Shown piece by piece: positions 46,320 through 58,449 of a stretch of 64,000 bases of DNA; the stretch's first letter is position 1; each line of letters opens with the position of its first letter. The translations under genes and the position numbers were made by a program. The notes beneath the pieces were generated by a model. That model had not been told where the DNA came from. It made no database searches and worked only from the letters and a program-made list of their open reading frames with translations. The stretch comes from Begonia masoniana (Eukaryota; Streptophyta; Magnoliopsida; Cucurbitales; Begoniaceae), in the NCBI GenBank assembly GCA_022432975.1, contig CM039516.1, positions 31,202,051 to 31,266,050 on the forward strand, given 5' to 3'.

Positions 46320-48893
46320 TGTAATACCCGGCTTGTACGGAATATTAATAATATATCATGCGATGACATTTCTGTAAATATGTCCAATCAAGTCCGTTTA
46401 ATGAAAAGAAAGCGTCATTAGAATCCTAATTATTAATAGAAATTTTAAAGAAATTATGAGAATTTTCGGAGTAGTAACGTTTAATTCCGAGTAATTACGT
46501 TTCTCGAAATGTAGAGGACGTTATAGTAAAAATAGTAAACGGGGTCCGATTTACAAACGGACAGTTTTAATAAATCTCAAATAATAAGTTGGACTTATTG
46601 GTGAAATAAGGATATTTGGTGGAATCGAATAGCTAGTTAATTAACGAAACAAGCGACGAAACGAATATAAAAACAATGCAAGGGCAAAACGGTAATCTGT
46701 CAAATCAATATTATAAAATAACAAAATCCTTTCTTTCTCTTCACTTCTCCTCTGTCGCGAGAAAACCAGAGAGCTCTTTCTCTCTGCCATCGACGATCCT
46801 TCGACGTTCCGACCTCCGATTCGTCTTCCGATCGTCTCGTTTTCTTCACGTTTTCTCCTCCAATCGACGCCCTAGGTATGAATCTACGATCTTAGAGCGT
46901 TTATTTTGATTGTTACGAAGTTTGAACAATTAGGGTTTTCGTTAGGGTTTATGTTAGAAATCTAATTTTGAGTTCGAAATCGATAGATTTGTCGTGATTT
47001 AGGATATAGTGAACGTATTTGACGTTGTTGGTTGAATTTACTTGATTTAGGACGAATGTTAAATTTTGTAAAAATTCGAGATTTAGGAAAAGCTCGTAAT
47101 TAGGGATTTGAGGTGCCGAGCGTGTAATTGCTCTATGAGATAGCTCAATGAATTTGATCAAAGTTATAGGAAATTTCTTTAGTTAAGGTTTTGTTAATTT
47201 TGACGTTTAGTAGCTTAAATTAGTTTTAACGGCGAATATTATGCTTTGCCTTAGACAAACAACGCTCGTGGACGGAGCTTGAGCTGCAACGGACACGAGG
47301 TAAGTTCTCGTGATCTTCTCTGGCCGATTAGCCTACACCGTACGTCGAGGTCGTCTCGAGGAGTTTTGGTGACGTGTTTATTTAATCGCTTTGGTTGGGT
47401 AGTTAGGGTTCGATTGTTTTATAGGTTAATGTTGGGTTTTGATGGTATGCTCCATATGTATGTTTACTTTCTGTCGTATTGAACTGTTCACGCATCACGT
47501 GTTTTAAAAGAACATAGAAAATGAATTTCCGCATGATTTTTTAAAGAAAAATGGCGATGTGGCCTGGAGAGGGGCACGACCTATTGTGAAGATCGATTAC
47601 GGGTTTGTCACAATACCACATCTATTGCATACTCATACAGTTATACAGTTATAGGTCATGCGAGATGGGGCTCAGGCATGGCTGTACGCGTTGTAAGCGT
47701 GTACCCCACTCTTCTAGCTAGAAAGAGTAGTTCGACCGCTGGATGTGCTCTTTCCGGTTAGGAGGCTGAGATCTCGGTGACACCCACAGAGTAAAGATAA
47801 AGAAAATGCTGCATGATTTCTGAACTCATATGCATAGCATGCATTTACATTTACGAGAGCTTGCTGAGATTTTTATCTCATAGGTGTCTGTATGGTGTAG
47901 GTGAGTTCGACATAGGTGAGGACGAGATTCTTCCACCTGAGGAGTGATGCAGTTGACGGAGGATGGTCGCGAGAGTGTGTTGGCGCAGTCGAGACGTATT
48001 TTGACCTGTGGGACTCATGGTTAGATGTTTTGTGGACTTTGGGAATTGTCGGGCTGAAATATGTATAAAGTTAGAATATTTTTAGGGTGTTTGGTTCTGA
48101 TAGTAGATAGGTTTATATTTGATGTTTTAAACGTTTTTGGAAACCAGTTTATAAACTGTTTTTGTAAAGTTTTCATTAGAACTGCGTGGTAATTTAAAAC
48201 AGGAGGGATTGTCTATTTTTAAACGTATCCACGCAGTTCGTTTTTACGAAAGTTTAATATATGTTTAGGCCGTTTAATTGGGATTGATAAATTGCGAAGT
48301 GAGTTAAGTTTTGTTGAAATGTTAGAGCTTATGGTGTGCAAGAATGGAAGAATGCATGAAGAAAAAAAGTAAAGTATTGCTCTCTGGAATTTCGGATTCC
48401 AGAGAGCGTTAGTATGAAAAAATAAAAGAGAAAGATGAAGAAGAAAGTGGCGACTGGGCGTGGGAGGTGAGGGGCGACTGATCGCCCCTCCTTGTCTTGA
48501 TACAGCGACCGATCGCTGGCATAGAGGGGCGACTGATCGCCCCTGCTGTTTGGTGCATCAGCGATCGATCTCCAAAAATTATGGAGATCGATCGCCCCTC
48601 CTGTTGTTGCCCTCGGCGATCGATCTCCTGAAATTTGGAGATCGATCGCCCCTAATGTTTTTGGCAGCCTTGACGTTTCTGCCCTCCCCTTTAATTGAAT
48701 TGTTTTAATTGTTTTTACTTCAATTATTTTTGCTTTAAATTGTTTTAAGGTTAATAATGGTTTTGTTTTAAATGGTTTAAAACATAGACTTCAATTCCGA
48801 TTTTCGGTTAAAATTCCGCCTAGAGTTTATTTAAAGTATAGGGATAAAAAAAAATATATATGGAAAATTGAGTACAGTATTAGGGTCGTGACA
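46320..48893 (+). repeat. Tekay-like 5' LTR
   Basis: TGTAATACCCGGC...GGGTCGTGACA. TATAAAA lies at 46666; splice-like donor CCTAG|GTATGA at 46876, mini-exon 47255-47299, donor GAG|GTAAGT at 47300 and acceptor GGTGTAG at 47900. A perfect 12-bp stem with TTCGG loop lies at 48379-48407, and the GATCGATC hairpin array at 48463-48655. Confidence 0.93.
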
Positions 48894-48898
48894 ACTTA

Positions 48899-48910
48899 TG
48901 GTATCAGAGC
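48899..48910 (+). other. Tekay-like PBS, initiator tRNA-Met
   Basis: TGGTATCAGAGC, 5 nt after the LTR. Confidence 0.92.
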
Positions 48911-49062
48911 CCCCAGGTTTTAAAATCGGTTCTATAGACTGCTCGACTGCACAACCACTATGCGGACATTCTTCATCAACTGTAAGTATGTTTATAGCTT
49001 TATTTGATTTCTAGTTTCTTAGAGGATTTGTTTTAACTTTTATATAGGAGTATATAAATATA

Positions 49063-50061
49063 GTGCGTCGAGGAAATGACCGAGACGACAGAGATGATAC
49101 GATCGACACCCTCAAGGATTTTATTGCCCAGCAGTCTCAGCATATGGAGTGACAGGCTCAGCAGATGGAGAGACAGTCTCAACAGCTGGGTACTCTGATA
49201 GACTGGAAGGGCACTAGAGCTCGGGAAGCAGCCATTCCGGGAAATCGTGGGATGGAGAGATTTCAGAAGCTCCAGCCCCCTGTATTTAACGGACAGTCTA
49301 CGGATCCCTCTTCAGCTGAGGAGTGGATTCACACTATGGAGGACATGCTGGCCTATGCAAGCATTGAGGACGGAGAGAAGGTGGCGTTGGTGACTTACCA
49401 CCTAGCGTTAGATGCTCGGTTTTTGTGGGATTCCATTAAGACAACCACCGATGTGACGATTATGGGATGGGAGAGATTCAGAGAGCTGTTTTATGACAAG
49501 TATTTCAGCCATACCGTACGAGAGGCGAAGATGGTTGAATTTATGCAGTTACGGCAAGTTGGTTCGATTGCCGAGTATGTGAGGAAGTTTGAAGCCCTTT
49601 CTCGATTCGCGCCACGTCAGGTCAGCGTTAACGAGGACAAGGTACGCCGATTTTTATAGGGACTTAGTCAGAAATTCCGGATGCGTCTTACTATATCCGG
49701 GGTACGGAATGTATCATATGACGAGATTGTGGCCAGGGCACTTGATATTGAGGCAGTTGATAGAGATTCTGTCAAACTGAGGGAGCTATCTAAGGGCTTC
49801 TTCCGAGAAATCCATCCTCAGTCACTGAACCGAGGTTGGCAGCCTAGAGCACAGCCTCAGCAGCAACAGAGAGGTGTTAAAAGACCTATTGAGGGAGGTA
49901 ATGATCGGGGTAAGGGGAAGCAAGTACAAGGGGCTTCTCAGATACCTATTTGCCCTAAATGCCAAAGGGAACACACTGGCCAGTGCAGATTGGAGACGAA
50001 TGTGTGCTATCGTTGTGGAGATGCGGGCCATTTCGTTAGAGATTATCCGAAGCCCAGCTGA
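49063..50061 (+). pseudogene. gag: Tekay-like gag
   Basis: The frame opens at 49063 with GTG where ATG would be expected (RRGNDRDDRDD). Gag capsid motifs: WIHTMEDMLAYASIED, FRELFYDKYFSHTVREAK, GSIAEYVRKFEALSRFAP. One CCHC-type knuckle (about 50004-50051) reads CYRCGDAGHFVRDY, its last Cys changed to Tyr. Stops at 49150 (TGA), 49657 (TAG) and 50059 (TGA). The last may be near the natural gag/pol boundary, since protease follows in the same frame. Similar in sequence to the TR-GAG gag at 9963, suggesting a related autonomous lineage. Confidence 0.9.
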
Positions 50062-53000
50062 GATCTGTCAGGCGGTGATCAGAGGAGAGTTATGCCGAGG
50101 ATCTTCGTATTTATTGAGCCTGGTGATGTCGACGACGAGGCTCATCCCTTTGTGATAGCAGGTACTATTCTGATTATGGGTACAGGTGTATCTACTTTGA
50201 TGGATACGGGATCTACGCACTCCTTCATATCAACCGCATGCATGACTAGATTGGGGTTAGAGTCTGAGTTAGCTGGGGTCGAGTATAGAGTGATGCTGCC
50301 TTCAGGAGAGCTTATGCAGTCAGAACGTATTCTCCAGGGCAACGTCATCTCAGTGGGGGATATTACCCTTTATGCTCATTTGATAGTTATGAGCATAGAG
50401 CGGTATGATCTTATCTTAGGGATGGACTGGCTCGCATAGCACTTCACCACCATCGACTGTCGATCCGGGATTGTGACCTTTCGACCCCCGGGTAAAGCCG
50501 AGTTTTCTTATCAGGCGATGAACCGATTGAGTGGATCTCCTATTTCTTATTCCATGATGGTCAACGAGTAGTTCAAAGGTGCATGCTCTATTAATTTGGT
50601 CTCAGTATTTGATATTCAGTTGCTCAGCGGAGTGAAGCTGAGTGACATTCCTATTGTTAGAGAGTTCTCTGAGATATTCCTCGACGATCTTCCTAGATCA
50701 CCGCCAGACCGGGAGATTGAGTTTACTATTGATGTTTATCCAAACGCCACGCCAAGGTTTAAGAACCCATATCGGTTGGCACCAGCCGAGTCAAAAGAGC
50801 CGAAGACTCAGCTTGATGAGTTGTTAGAGAAGGGTTTTATTTGACCCTGGGGTGCGCCCATTCTGTTTGTCAAGAAGAAAGACGGGACCCTCAGAATGTG
50901 CATCGATTATAGAGAGTTGAACAAATTGACGGTGAAGAATAAATATCCGTTGCCCCGAATTGATGACCTATTTGATCAGCTACAGGGTGCCCGAGTATTT
51001 TCCAGGATTGACCTACGTTCGGGTTACTATCAATTGAAGGTCCGGAAGGAAGATGTACAGAAAACGGCTTTCCGAACGAAGTATGGGCATTATGAGTTCC
51101 TTGTCATGTCTTTTGAACTTACTAATGCCCCTGCAGCATTTATGGATTTGATGAACCGTGTCTTCAAGGAGTATCTAGACAAGTTCGTTGTGGTTTTCAT
51201 TGACAATATTTTGGTCTATTCCAAGACGAAGGAAGAGCACGAGAAGCATCTGAGGATTGTTCTGAGGATTCTGAGTCAACGCTAGTTATATCCAAAGTTT
51301 TCTAAATGCGAGTTTTGGCTAGATAGAGTGAGCTTCCTTGGCCATATTATATCGCAGGATGGAGTTTCTGTGGATCCGAGCAAAATTCAGGTGGTCAGAG
51401 ATTCGCCACAGCCGAAGAACGTATGTGAGGTGCGTGGATTTCTCGGATTAGCTGGTTATTACCTGAAGTTTATAGAGGGATTTTCGAAGATCACACTTCC
51501 TCTTTCACGATTGACTCGGAAGAACGAGAGATTTATATGGTCGGCTGCTTGTGAGGACAGTTTTATGGAGTTGAAGCAGAGATTGACCACCGCTCCAGTA
51601 TTGGCGCTACCTGTTGAAGGTGACAAGTTTAGTATTTATTGGCAGGAGGGGAGAGTTATTGCTTATGCTTCTCGGCAGCTGAAGCCGTACGAGCAGAATT
51701 ACCCTACGCACGACCTTGAGTTAGCAGCTGTGGTTTTCGCACTGAAGATATGGAGACATTATTTATATGGGCAGCAGTGCGAAATATTTTCCGACCACAA
51801 GAGCCTGAAATATTTATTTATGCAAAAGGAGCTGAATATGCGACAGAGAAGGTGGCTTAAGTTCGTCAAAGATTATGATTTTGATATCAAGTACCATCCA
51901 GGAAAGGCGAACAAGGTTGCTGATGCTTTGAGTAGAGTGCCTTCTACGAGTCAGCCTTCACTAGCAGCGATGTCAGTTACGCTACGGTCTGAGATCGAGA
52001 GGTTCGATGTGGAGATAGTGGCAGAGTTGTCCAGTATGCTCACTAACATTTCTCTCAGGCCGACTATTCTGGATAGGATACGCGAAGCTCAGCAGAATGA
52101 TACGGAGTGTGAGGAGCTTCGATCGAGTATGACATTAGGTGACTCGTCGGATTTCCACTTATCAAATGATGGTGTTCTAAAGTTCAGGCATAGGTGGTAC
52201 GTGCCTAAAGACGAGGATCTGAAGAAGGAGATATTGGCCGAGGCACATTCTTCGGCATATTCTGTGCACCTGGGAAGTACTAAGATGTACCGGGATTTAA
52301 AGCAACACTTCTGGTGGTCGAACATGAAGAGAGAGGTCGCCAAGTACGTTGAAACCTGTCTGGTTTGTCAACAGGTAAAGGCAGAGCACCAGAGATCGGC
52401 CGAAACATTATTGCCACTGCCGATTCCGGAGTGGAAGTGGGAGCAGATCTCCATGGATTTTATTGTGGGGCTCCCGAGGACGACGAAGGGCCATGATGGT
52501 GTTTGGGTGATCGTGGACCGATTGACAAAGTCGGCCCACTTCTTATCTATGAGGATGGCATCTTCTATGGATCAGCTCGCCGAGATTTACGTGTAGAAGA
52601 TTGTTAGACTGCATGGAGTGCCAGTTTCTATAGTCTCAGATCGTGATCCGAGATTTACGTCGAAATTCTGGAAGAGCCTGCATAAAGCTATGGGGACTCA
52701 GCTTAATTTCAGCACGACATTTCATCCTCAGACTGATGGTCAGACAGAGAGGAAGAATCAGATTCTTGAGGATATGCTCAGAGCTTGTGTACTGGAGTTT
52801 CAGGGCTCGTGGAGCCGGTATTTGCCTCTTATTGAGTTCTCGTATAACAACAGCTTCCAGGCTACGATTGGCATGGCTCCGTATGAGGCGCTGTATGGTC
52901 GGAAGTGTAGGTCTCCGTTGTATTGGGACGAGGTTGGCGAGGCCAGCATCGTTGGTCCAGAGATTCTACAGCAAACGGCAGAGAAGATTTCCATTATCCG

Positions 53001-53493
53001 ACAGCGTATTGAGGTAGCTCAAAGCAGACAGAAGAGCTATGCAGACACGAGACGGAGAGAGCTAGAGTTCGAAGAAGGTGATGAGGTTTACCTTAAACTT
53101 TCTCCGTTTAAAGGCGTCATGAGATTCGGAAGGAGGGGCAAGTTAAACCCTCGATATGTGGGGCCTTTTCCTATTCTGAAGAGGATCGGGAAGATGGCGT
53201 ACAGATTAGAGCTTCCAGCTTCTATGGAGGGTATCCACGATGTGTTTCATGTGTCTATGCTTCGGAAATGTTTGCGTGATCCGTCGCATATCGTGGAGGC
53301 TAAAGAGATCGAGGTACAGCCTACCTTGACTTACGAGGAGAGGCCCGTACGCATTTTGGAGTCTTCTATCAAAGTATTGCGCAACAAAGAGAATCCGCTA
53401 GTCAAAGTATTGTGGCGGAACCAAGAGGTGGAAGAGGCTACTTGGGAGCGACAGCACGATATAATAGCTAAGTATCCTGAGTTGTTTGTATGA
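50062..53493 (+). pseudogene. pol: Tekay-like pol: protease, RT, RNase H, integrase, chromodomain-like end
   Basis: Protease LMDTGSTHSF (DTG 50213-50221). RT has [12 protein letters not shown] and [13 protein letters not shown], then FIDN at 51196-51207 where the active site should read two Asp, so the second catalytic residue is lost. RNase H lacks about 15 residues after FSIY (51641), removing a catalytic Asp region, but keeps [13 protein letters not shown]. Integrase has an HHCC finger (about 52243-52370), [25 protein letters not shown], and ends with [16 protein letters not shown], a chromodomain-like tail. Stops at 50437, 50569, 50842, 51283 and 52594 are TAG/TGA fitting CAG or CGA decay. 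Dead. Confidence 0.92.
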
Positions 53494-53533
53494 TTTAATT
53501 TTATGGACAAAATTCAAAATAAGGTGGGTGGAA

Positions 53534-56119
53534 TGTAATACCCGGCTTGTACGGAATATTAATAATATATTATGCGATGGCATTTCTGTAAATATGTCAA
53601 ATCAAGTCCGTTTTACAAAAAGAAAGTGTCATCAGAATCCTAATTATTAATAGGAATTTTAAGGAAATTATGAGAATTTTCGGAGTAGTAACGCTTAATT
53701 CCGAGTAATTACGTTTCTTGAAATGTAGAGGACGTTATAGTAAAAATAGTAAACAGGGTCCGATTTGTAAACAGACAGTTTTAATAAATCTCAAATAATA
53801 AGTTAGACTTATTGGTGAAATAAGGATATTTGGTGGAATCGAATAGCTAGTTAATTAACGAAACAAGCAACGAAACGAATATGAAAACAATGCAAGGGCA
53901 AAACGGTAATATGTCAAATCAATATTATAAAATAACAAAATCCTTTCTTTCTCTTCACTTCTCCTCTACCGCGAGAAAACCAGAGAGCTCTTTCTCTCTG
54001 CCATCGACGATCCTTCGACGTTCCGACCTCCGATTAGTCTTCCAATCGTCTCGTTTTCTTCACATTTTCTCCTCCAATCGACGCCCTAGGTATGAATCTA
54101 CGATCTTAGAGAGTTTATTTTGATTGTTACGGAGTTTGAACAATTAGGGTTTTCGTTAGGGTTTATGTTAGAAATCTAATTTTGAGTTCGAAATCGATAG
54201 GTTTGTCGTGATTTAGGATATAGTGAACGTATTTGACGTTGTTGGACGAATTTACTTGATTTTGGACGAATGTTAAATTTTGTAAAAATTCGAGATTTAG
54301 GAAAAGCTCGTAATTAGGGATTTGAGGTGCCGAGCGTGTAATTGCTCTAATAGATAGCTCAATCAATTTGATCAAAGCTATAGGAAATTTCTTTAGTTAA
54401 GGTTTTATTAATTTGGACGTTTAGTAGCTTAAATTAGTTTTAACGGCGAATATTGTGCTTTGCCTCAGACAAACAACGCTCGTGGACGGAGCTTGAGCTG
54501 TAACGGACACGAAGTAAGTTCTCGTGATCTTCTCTGGCCGATTGGCCTACACCGTATGTCGAGGTCGTCTCGAGGAGTTTTGGTGACGTGTTTATTTAAT
54601 CGCTTTGGTTGGGTAGTTAGGGTTCGATTGTTTTATAGGTTGATGTTGTGTTTTGATGGTATGCTCTGTATGTATGTTTACTTTCTGTCGTATTGAACTG
54701 TTCACGCATCACGTGTTTTAAAAGAATATAGAAAATAAATTTCCGCATGATGTTTTAAAGAAAATGGCGATGTGGCCTGGAGAGGGGCACGACCTATTGT
54801 GAAGATCGATTACGGGTTTGTCACAATACCACATCTATTGCATACTCATACAGTTATACAGTTATAGGTCATGTGATACGAACCATGCGAGATGGGGCTC
54901 AGGCATGGCTGTATGCGTTGTAAGCGTGTACCCCCCTCTTCTAGCTGGAAAGAGTAGTCCGACCGCTGGATGTGCTCTCTCCGGTTAGGAGGCTGAGATC
55001 TCGGTGATACCCACAGAGTAAAGATAAAGAAAATGTTGCATGATTTCTGAACTCATATGCATAGCATGCATTTATATTTACGAGAGCTTGCTGAGATTTT
55101 TATCTCATAGGTGTCTGTATGGTGTAGGTGACTTCGACATAGGTGAGGACGAGATTCCTCCACCTTAGGAGTTATGCAGTTGACGAAGTATGGTCGCGGG
55201 AGTGTGTTGGCGTAGTCGAGGCGTATTTTGACCCGTGGGACTCATGGTTAGATGTTTTGTGGACTTTGGGAATTGTCGGGCTGAAATATGTATAAAGTTA
55301 GAACATTTTAGGGTGTTTGGTTCTGATAGTAAATAGGTTTATGTTTGATGTTTTAAACGTTTTTGGAAACCTGTTTATAAACTGTTTTTGTAAAGTTTTC
55401 ATTGGAAGTGCGTGGTAATTTAAAACAGGAGGGATTGTCAATTTTTAAACGTATCCACGCAGTTCGTTTTTACGAAAGTTTAATATATGTTTAGGCCGTT
55501 TAATTGGGATTGATAAATTGCGAAGTGAGTTAAGTTTTGTTGAAATGTTAGAGTTTATGGTGTGCAAGAATGGAAGAATGCATGAAGAAAAAAAGTAAAG
55601 TATTACTCTCTGGAATTTCGGATTCCAGAGAGCGTTAGTATGAAAAAATAAAAGAGAAAGATGAAGAAGAAAGTGGCGACTGGGCGTGGGAGGTGAGGGG
55701 CGATTGATCGCCCCTCCTTGTCTTGATACAGCGACCGATCGCTGGCACAGAGGGGCGACTGATCGCCCCTGCTGTTTGGTGCATCAGCGATCGATCTCCT
55801 AAAATTATGGAGATCGATCGCCCCTCCTGTTGTTGCCCTCGGCGATCGATCTCCTGAAATTTGGAGATCGATCGCCCCTAATGTTTTTGGCAGCCTTGAC
55901 GTTTCTGCCCTCCCCTTTAATTGAATTGTTTTAATTGTTTTTACTTTAATTATTTTTGCTTTAAATTGTTTTAAGGTTAATAATGGTTTTGTTTTAAATG
56001 GTTTAAAACATCGACTTCAATTCCGATTTTTGGTTTAAATTCCGCCTATAGTTTATTTAAAGTATAGGGATAAAAAAAAATATATACGGGAAATTGAGTA
56101 CAGTATTAGGGTCGTGACA
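53534..56119 (+). repeat. Tekay-like 3' LTR
   Basis: Counterpart of the 5' LTR with the same hairpin (55606-55632) and the GATCGATC array (about 55695-55875). Followed by CCTTG. Confidence 0.93.
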
Positions 56120-56193
56120 CCTTGGGGGTAGGATTGAATTATATTTGAAATCTGTATTTTAAGAAAAACCCACCAACTAAAAGAGTGTCTGCC

Positions 56194-56543
56194 GGTCGAC
56201 ACTTACAAGGACTGGTCGACACCTTGGTACAATCTGTATCCAAGGGTCGACACTTGGTTTCTCTCTGTTTTCATCAATCTGAACTTTGGGGTCGACACTT
56301 GCCAGGAGGGGTCGACACCTGTATGCTCAGGTCGACACCTCTATCAGCTTTTACACTACACAGGTCGACACCTCATTTCTTTCTGTTTTCATCGGTTTAA
56401 ACTTTGGGGTCGACACTTTCCAGGAGGTTCGACACCTGTATACTCAGGTCGACACCTCGTTCTTCTCTATTTCCCCAGGTCGACTCAGGTGGTCGACACC
56501 TCTCAAGTTTGGTCGACACCTCAGAGTTTTGGTCGACACTTAA
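56194..56543. repeat. GGTCGACACC interspersed array in solo LTR D
   Basis: About 14 copies of GGTCGACAC(C/T) with a palindromic GTCGAC core, spaced irregularly at roughly 15-45 bp. Some lie in larger duplicated blocks (about 56280-56345 and 56400-56460). Confidence 0.9.
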
Positions 56544-58449
56544 AGATAAAATTCATTTACCAGAAACTCCATTTTATCTCTAAATGCCTAAAACATCTTT
56601 AAAACACTACAAATATAACATTTACACTTTAAAAACGTAGTGATATACAAATTTTTGACAAAACAGCATGGGTACATCTAAACTGAACATACCCGTGCAG
56701 ACGAAACGCAAACATCTCCATAATACACCCAGTATTTCAAAACATAAGTCTAACTAAAGATCCTATCCAAAAGATAGTTTAGACTCGATCCAAAACCCTA
56801 CTTATATACATCCAAGGATAGAAACAACTCTCATAGTTTGCAACGTCTCCAAACTGCGTCAATCAATCCTCATGAGCTCGTTCCCTCGACTGCTCCTGAT
56901 CATCATCCTGAGGCTCTACGTCCTCGTCACTACGTTCAGTACCTACATCACAGTGTTCATCTAATGAGCCTAAAGCTCAGTAAGATCATAACAATAATAT
57001 ACAATGCTCGTGCTATGCATGATACCTTTCAAAACATATACATACTTTACTTTTCATTTAGTTTCAGTGACAGAGTGGTTAAAGGGGCGTGTTAGAGGAA
57101 TAGATACCAGAAACAGAACATGTGTCCCTCTGGCCCAGGTAAGCCCCAGGATCTGCGGAGTTTTAACCGCCCCTTGGCCCACCCAACGGTAAGGATTCAC
57201 AGGGCTTATGGTAGACGAATTGTATGTTATTCCTTGTTCCACAACCTAACCGATACATGACATTTACATATCTTTCTTACATGAAACCTGTGTATAAAAC
57301 TTTTTCATGATTTCATTGAAAACGTGATGTATAAACATACAGTGTGCATAAACATAACATAAACAGTATACATATCCTCAAAGCGTAAAGCATAACATAA
57401 ACCACCAAGAAAGATAAGTCAAGCAATATTCCTAACCTAACTACCCATCGGTGTACCCCGTTAAAACATAAACCTAGTGCCTTCGTGATGTAGGCCTTAA
57501 GGGCCAAGCACATACAGTATGAACTTACTTGTAGTCCGTAGAAAACTCTGCACTTGTTCAACATTCTTTACGTCGCAAACACCTATTAACGTAACAGTCA
57601 AAAACATTAACATCCAACCAAATTGGAACAAAGTCCAATACTTATTAAACAAGTGATAAATCAATTCAAATAGCTTAAACCTAATTAACTGTCGAATTCC
57701 AACAATATTCCATTCAAGACTTGATTTTTGTCGAAATCTTTAGTCAAATCTACAAACGGTCGTAACTTCCTTATTTTTATTCATTTTCGACGATTCAACA
57801 GGCTACGAAAACCTCATAACATCTAGTTTAGCATAGACTCATCCGTTTATAGAAAACACACCAGAATTAGGGTAAGAAATCCAAAATCGTGAACTGCCCT
57901 ATTTTTCTTTAAAAAAAACTTACTCGTTTTTGCTTCAAACATGAACTTCTATCCATTTACACATCCAATAATGCATTAAATAAGCTTAAATCCAAGTTAA
58001 ACGTCAATTTAGGGAGGGAGAAATTTTTGATTCTCGGACTTCTCAAAACACGCTTCAAAACTCTATTCAAAACTCTAAATACACATCAACTATCCTAGAT
58101 AATGCATAAACCGAAGGAAACTTACCTTAATGCGTCGGAAATGGAGCTTCGATCAGAGGAGGAGAATGAAAATGGCAGAGGAGGGTTTTTGCGTAACATG
58201 AGGGAGAAAAAGAAGAGGATAGAGGGTTATATTTTAAATTTTTTCCTTAATTCGATTTAACCCCCCTCATCTTTAATTAATTCAATTTTCACCCTCATTT
58301 GTTCCTCTTCTTATCGATTGGATCCATTTTTGTTATTTTCGTTAATTACTTGTTCTTAAATAAAAATCTCATCCATAATATTGATAAAATATTTATACAA
58401 ATATTTTAAGGATAAACGCGTGAACAGAAAGGTCGGATGTTACATGAAT

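Larger units (their letters stand above)
46320..56119 (+). mobile_element. Full-length Tekay/Del-like Ty3/gypsy element (decayed)
   Basis: 9800 bp: LTRs 46320-48893 (2574 bp) and 53534-56119 (2586 bp), target duplication CCTTG (46315-46319, 56120-56124), PBS 48899-48910, purine tract AAGGTGGGTGGAA (53521-53533). Domain order gag, PR, RT, RNase H, IN with a C-terminal chromodomain-like end places it in the chromovirus Tekay/Del group by pattern. The LTRs differ by scattered SNPs and a ~13-bp indel (near 54870), indicating an older insertion. Confidence 0.95.
46158..58444 (-). repeat. Solo LTR D (minus), split by the Tekay-like element
   Basis: TGTAACGATCCG...GGATGTTACA with target duplication TGAAT (46153-46157, 58445-58449). 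Own length is about 2.48 kb (46158-46319 plus 56125-58444). On the minus strand: donor AAG|GTAAGT at 58135, mini-exon 57582-57529, GGCCCTTAAGGCCTACATCA box, acceptor GATGTAG at 56943. The GGTCGACACC array lies near its 3' end. Confidence 0.92.

Noticed and set aside
56194..56543. Possible CRISPR-like or satellite array
   Set aside because: Repeat core is only ~10 bp with irregular spacing, inside a plant LTR; not CRISPR and not a regular satellite.
57055..57190. tRNA-like sequence (ACAGAGTGGTTAAAGGGGCG)
   Set aside because: Resembles a Leu/Ser tRNA D-arm by chance; no anticodon arm, T-arm or acceptor pairing found.
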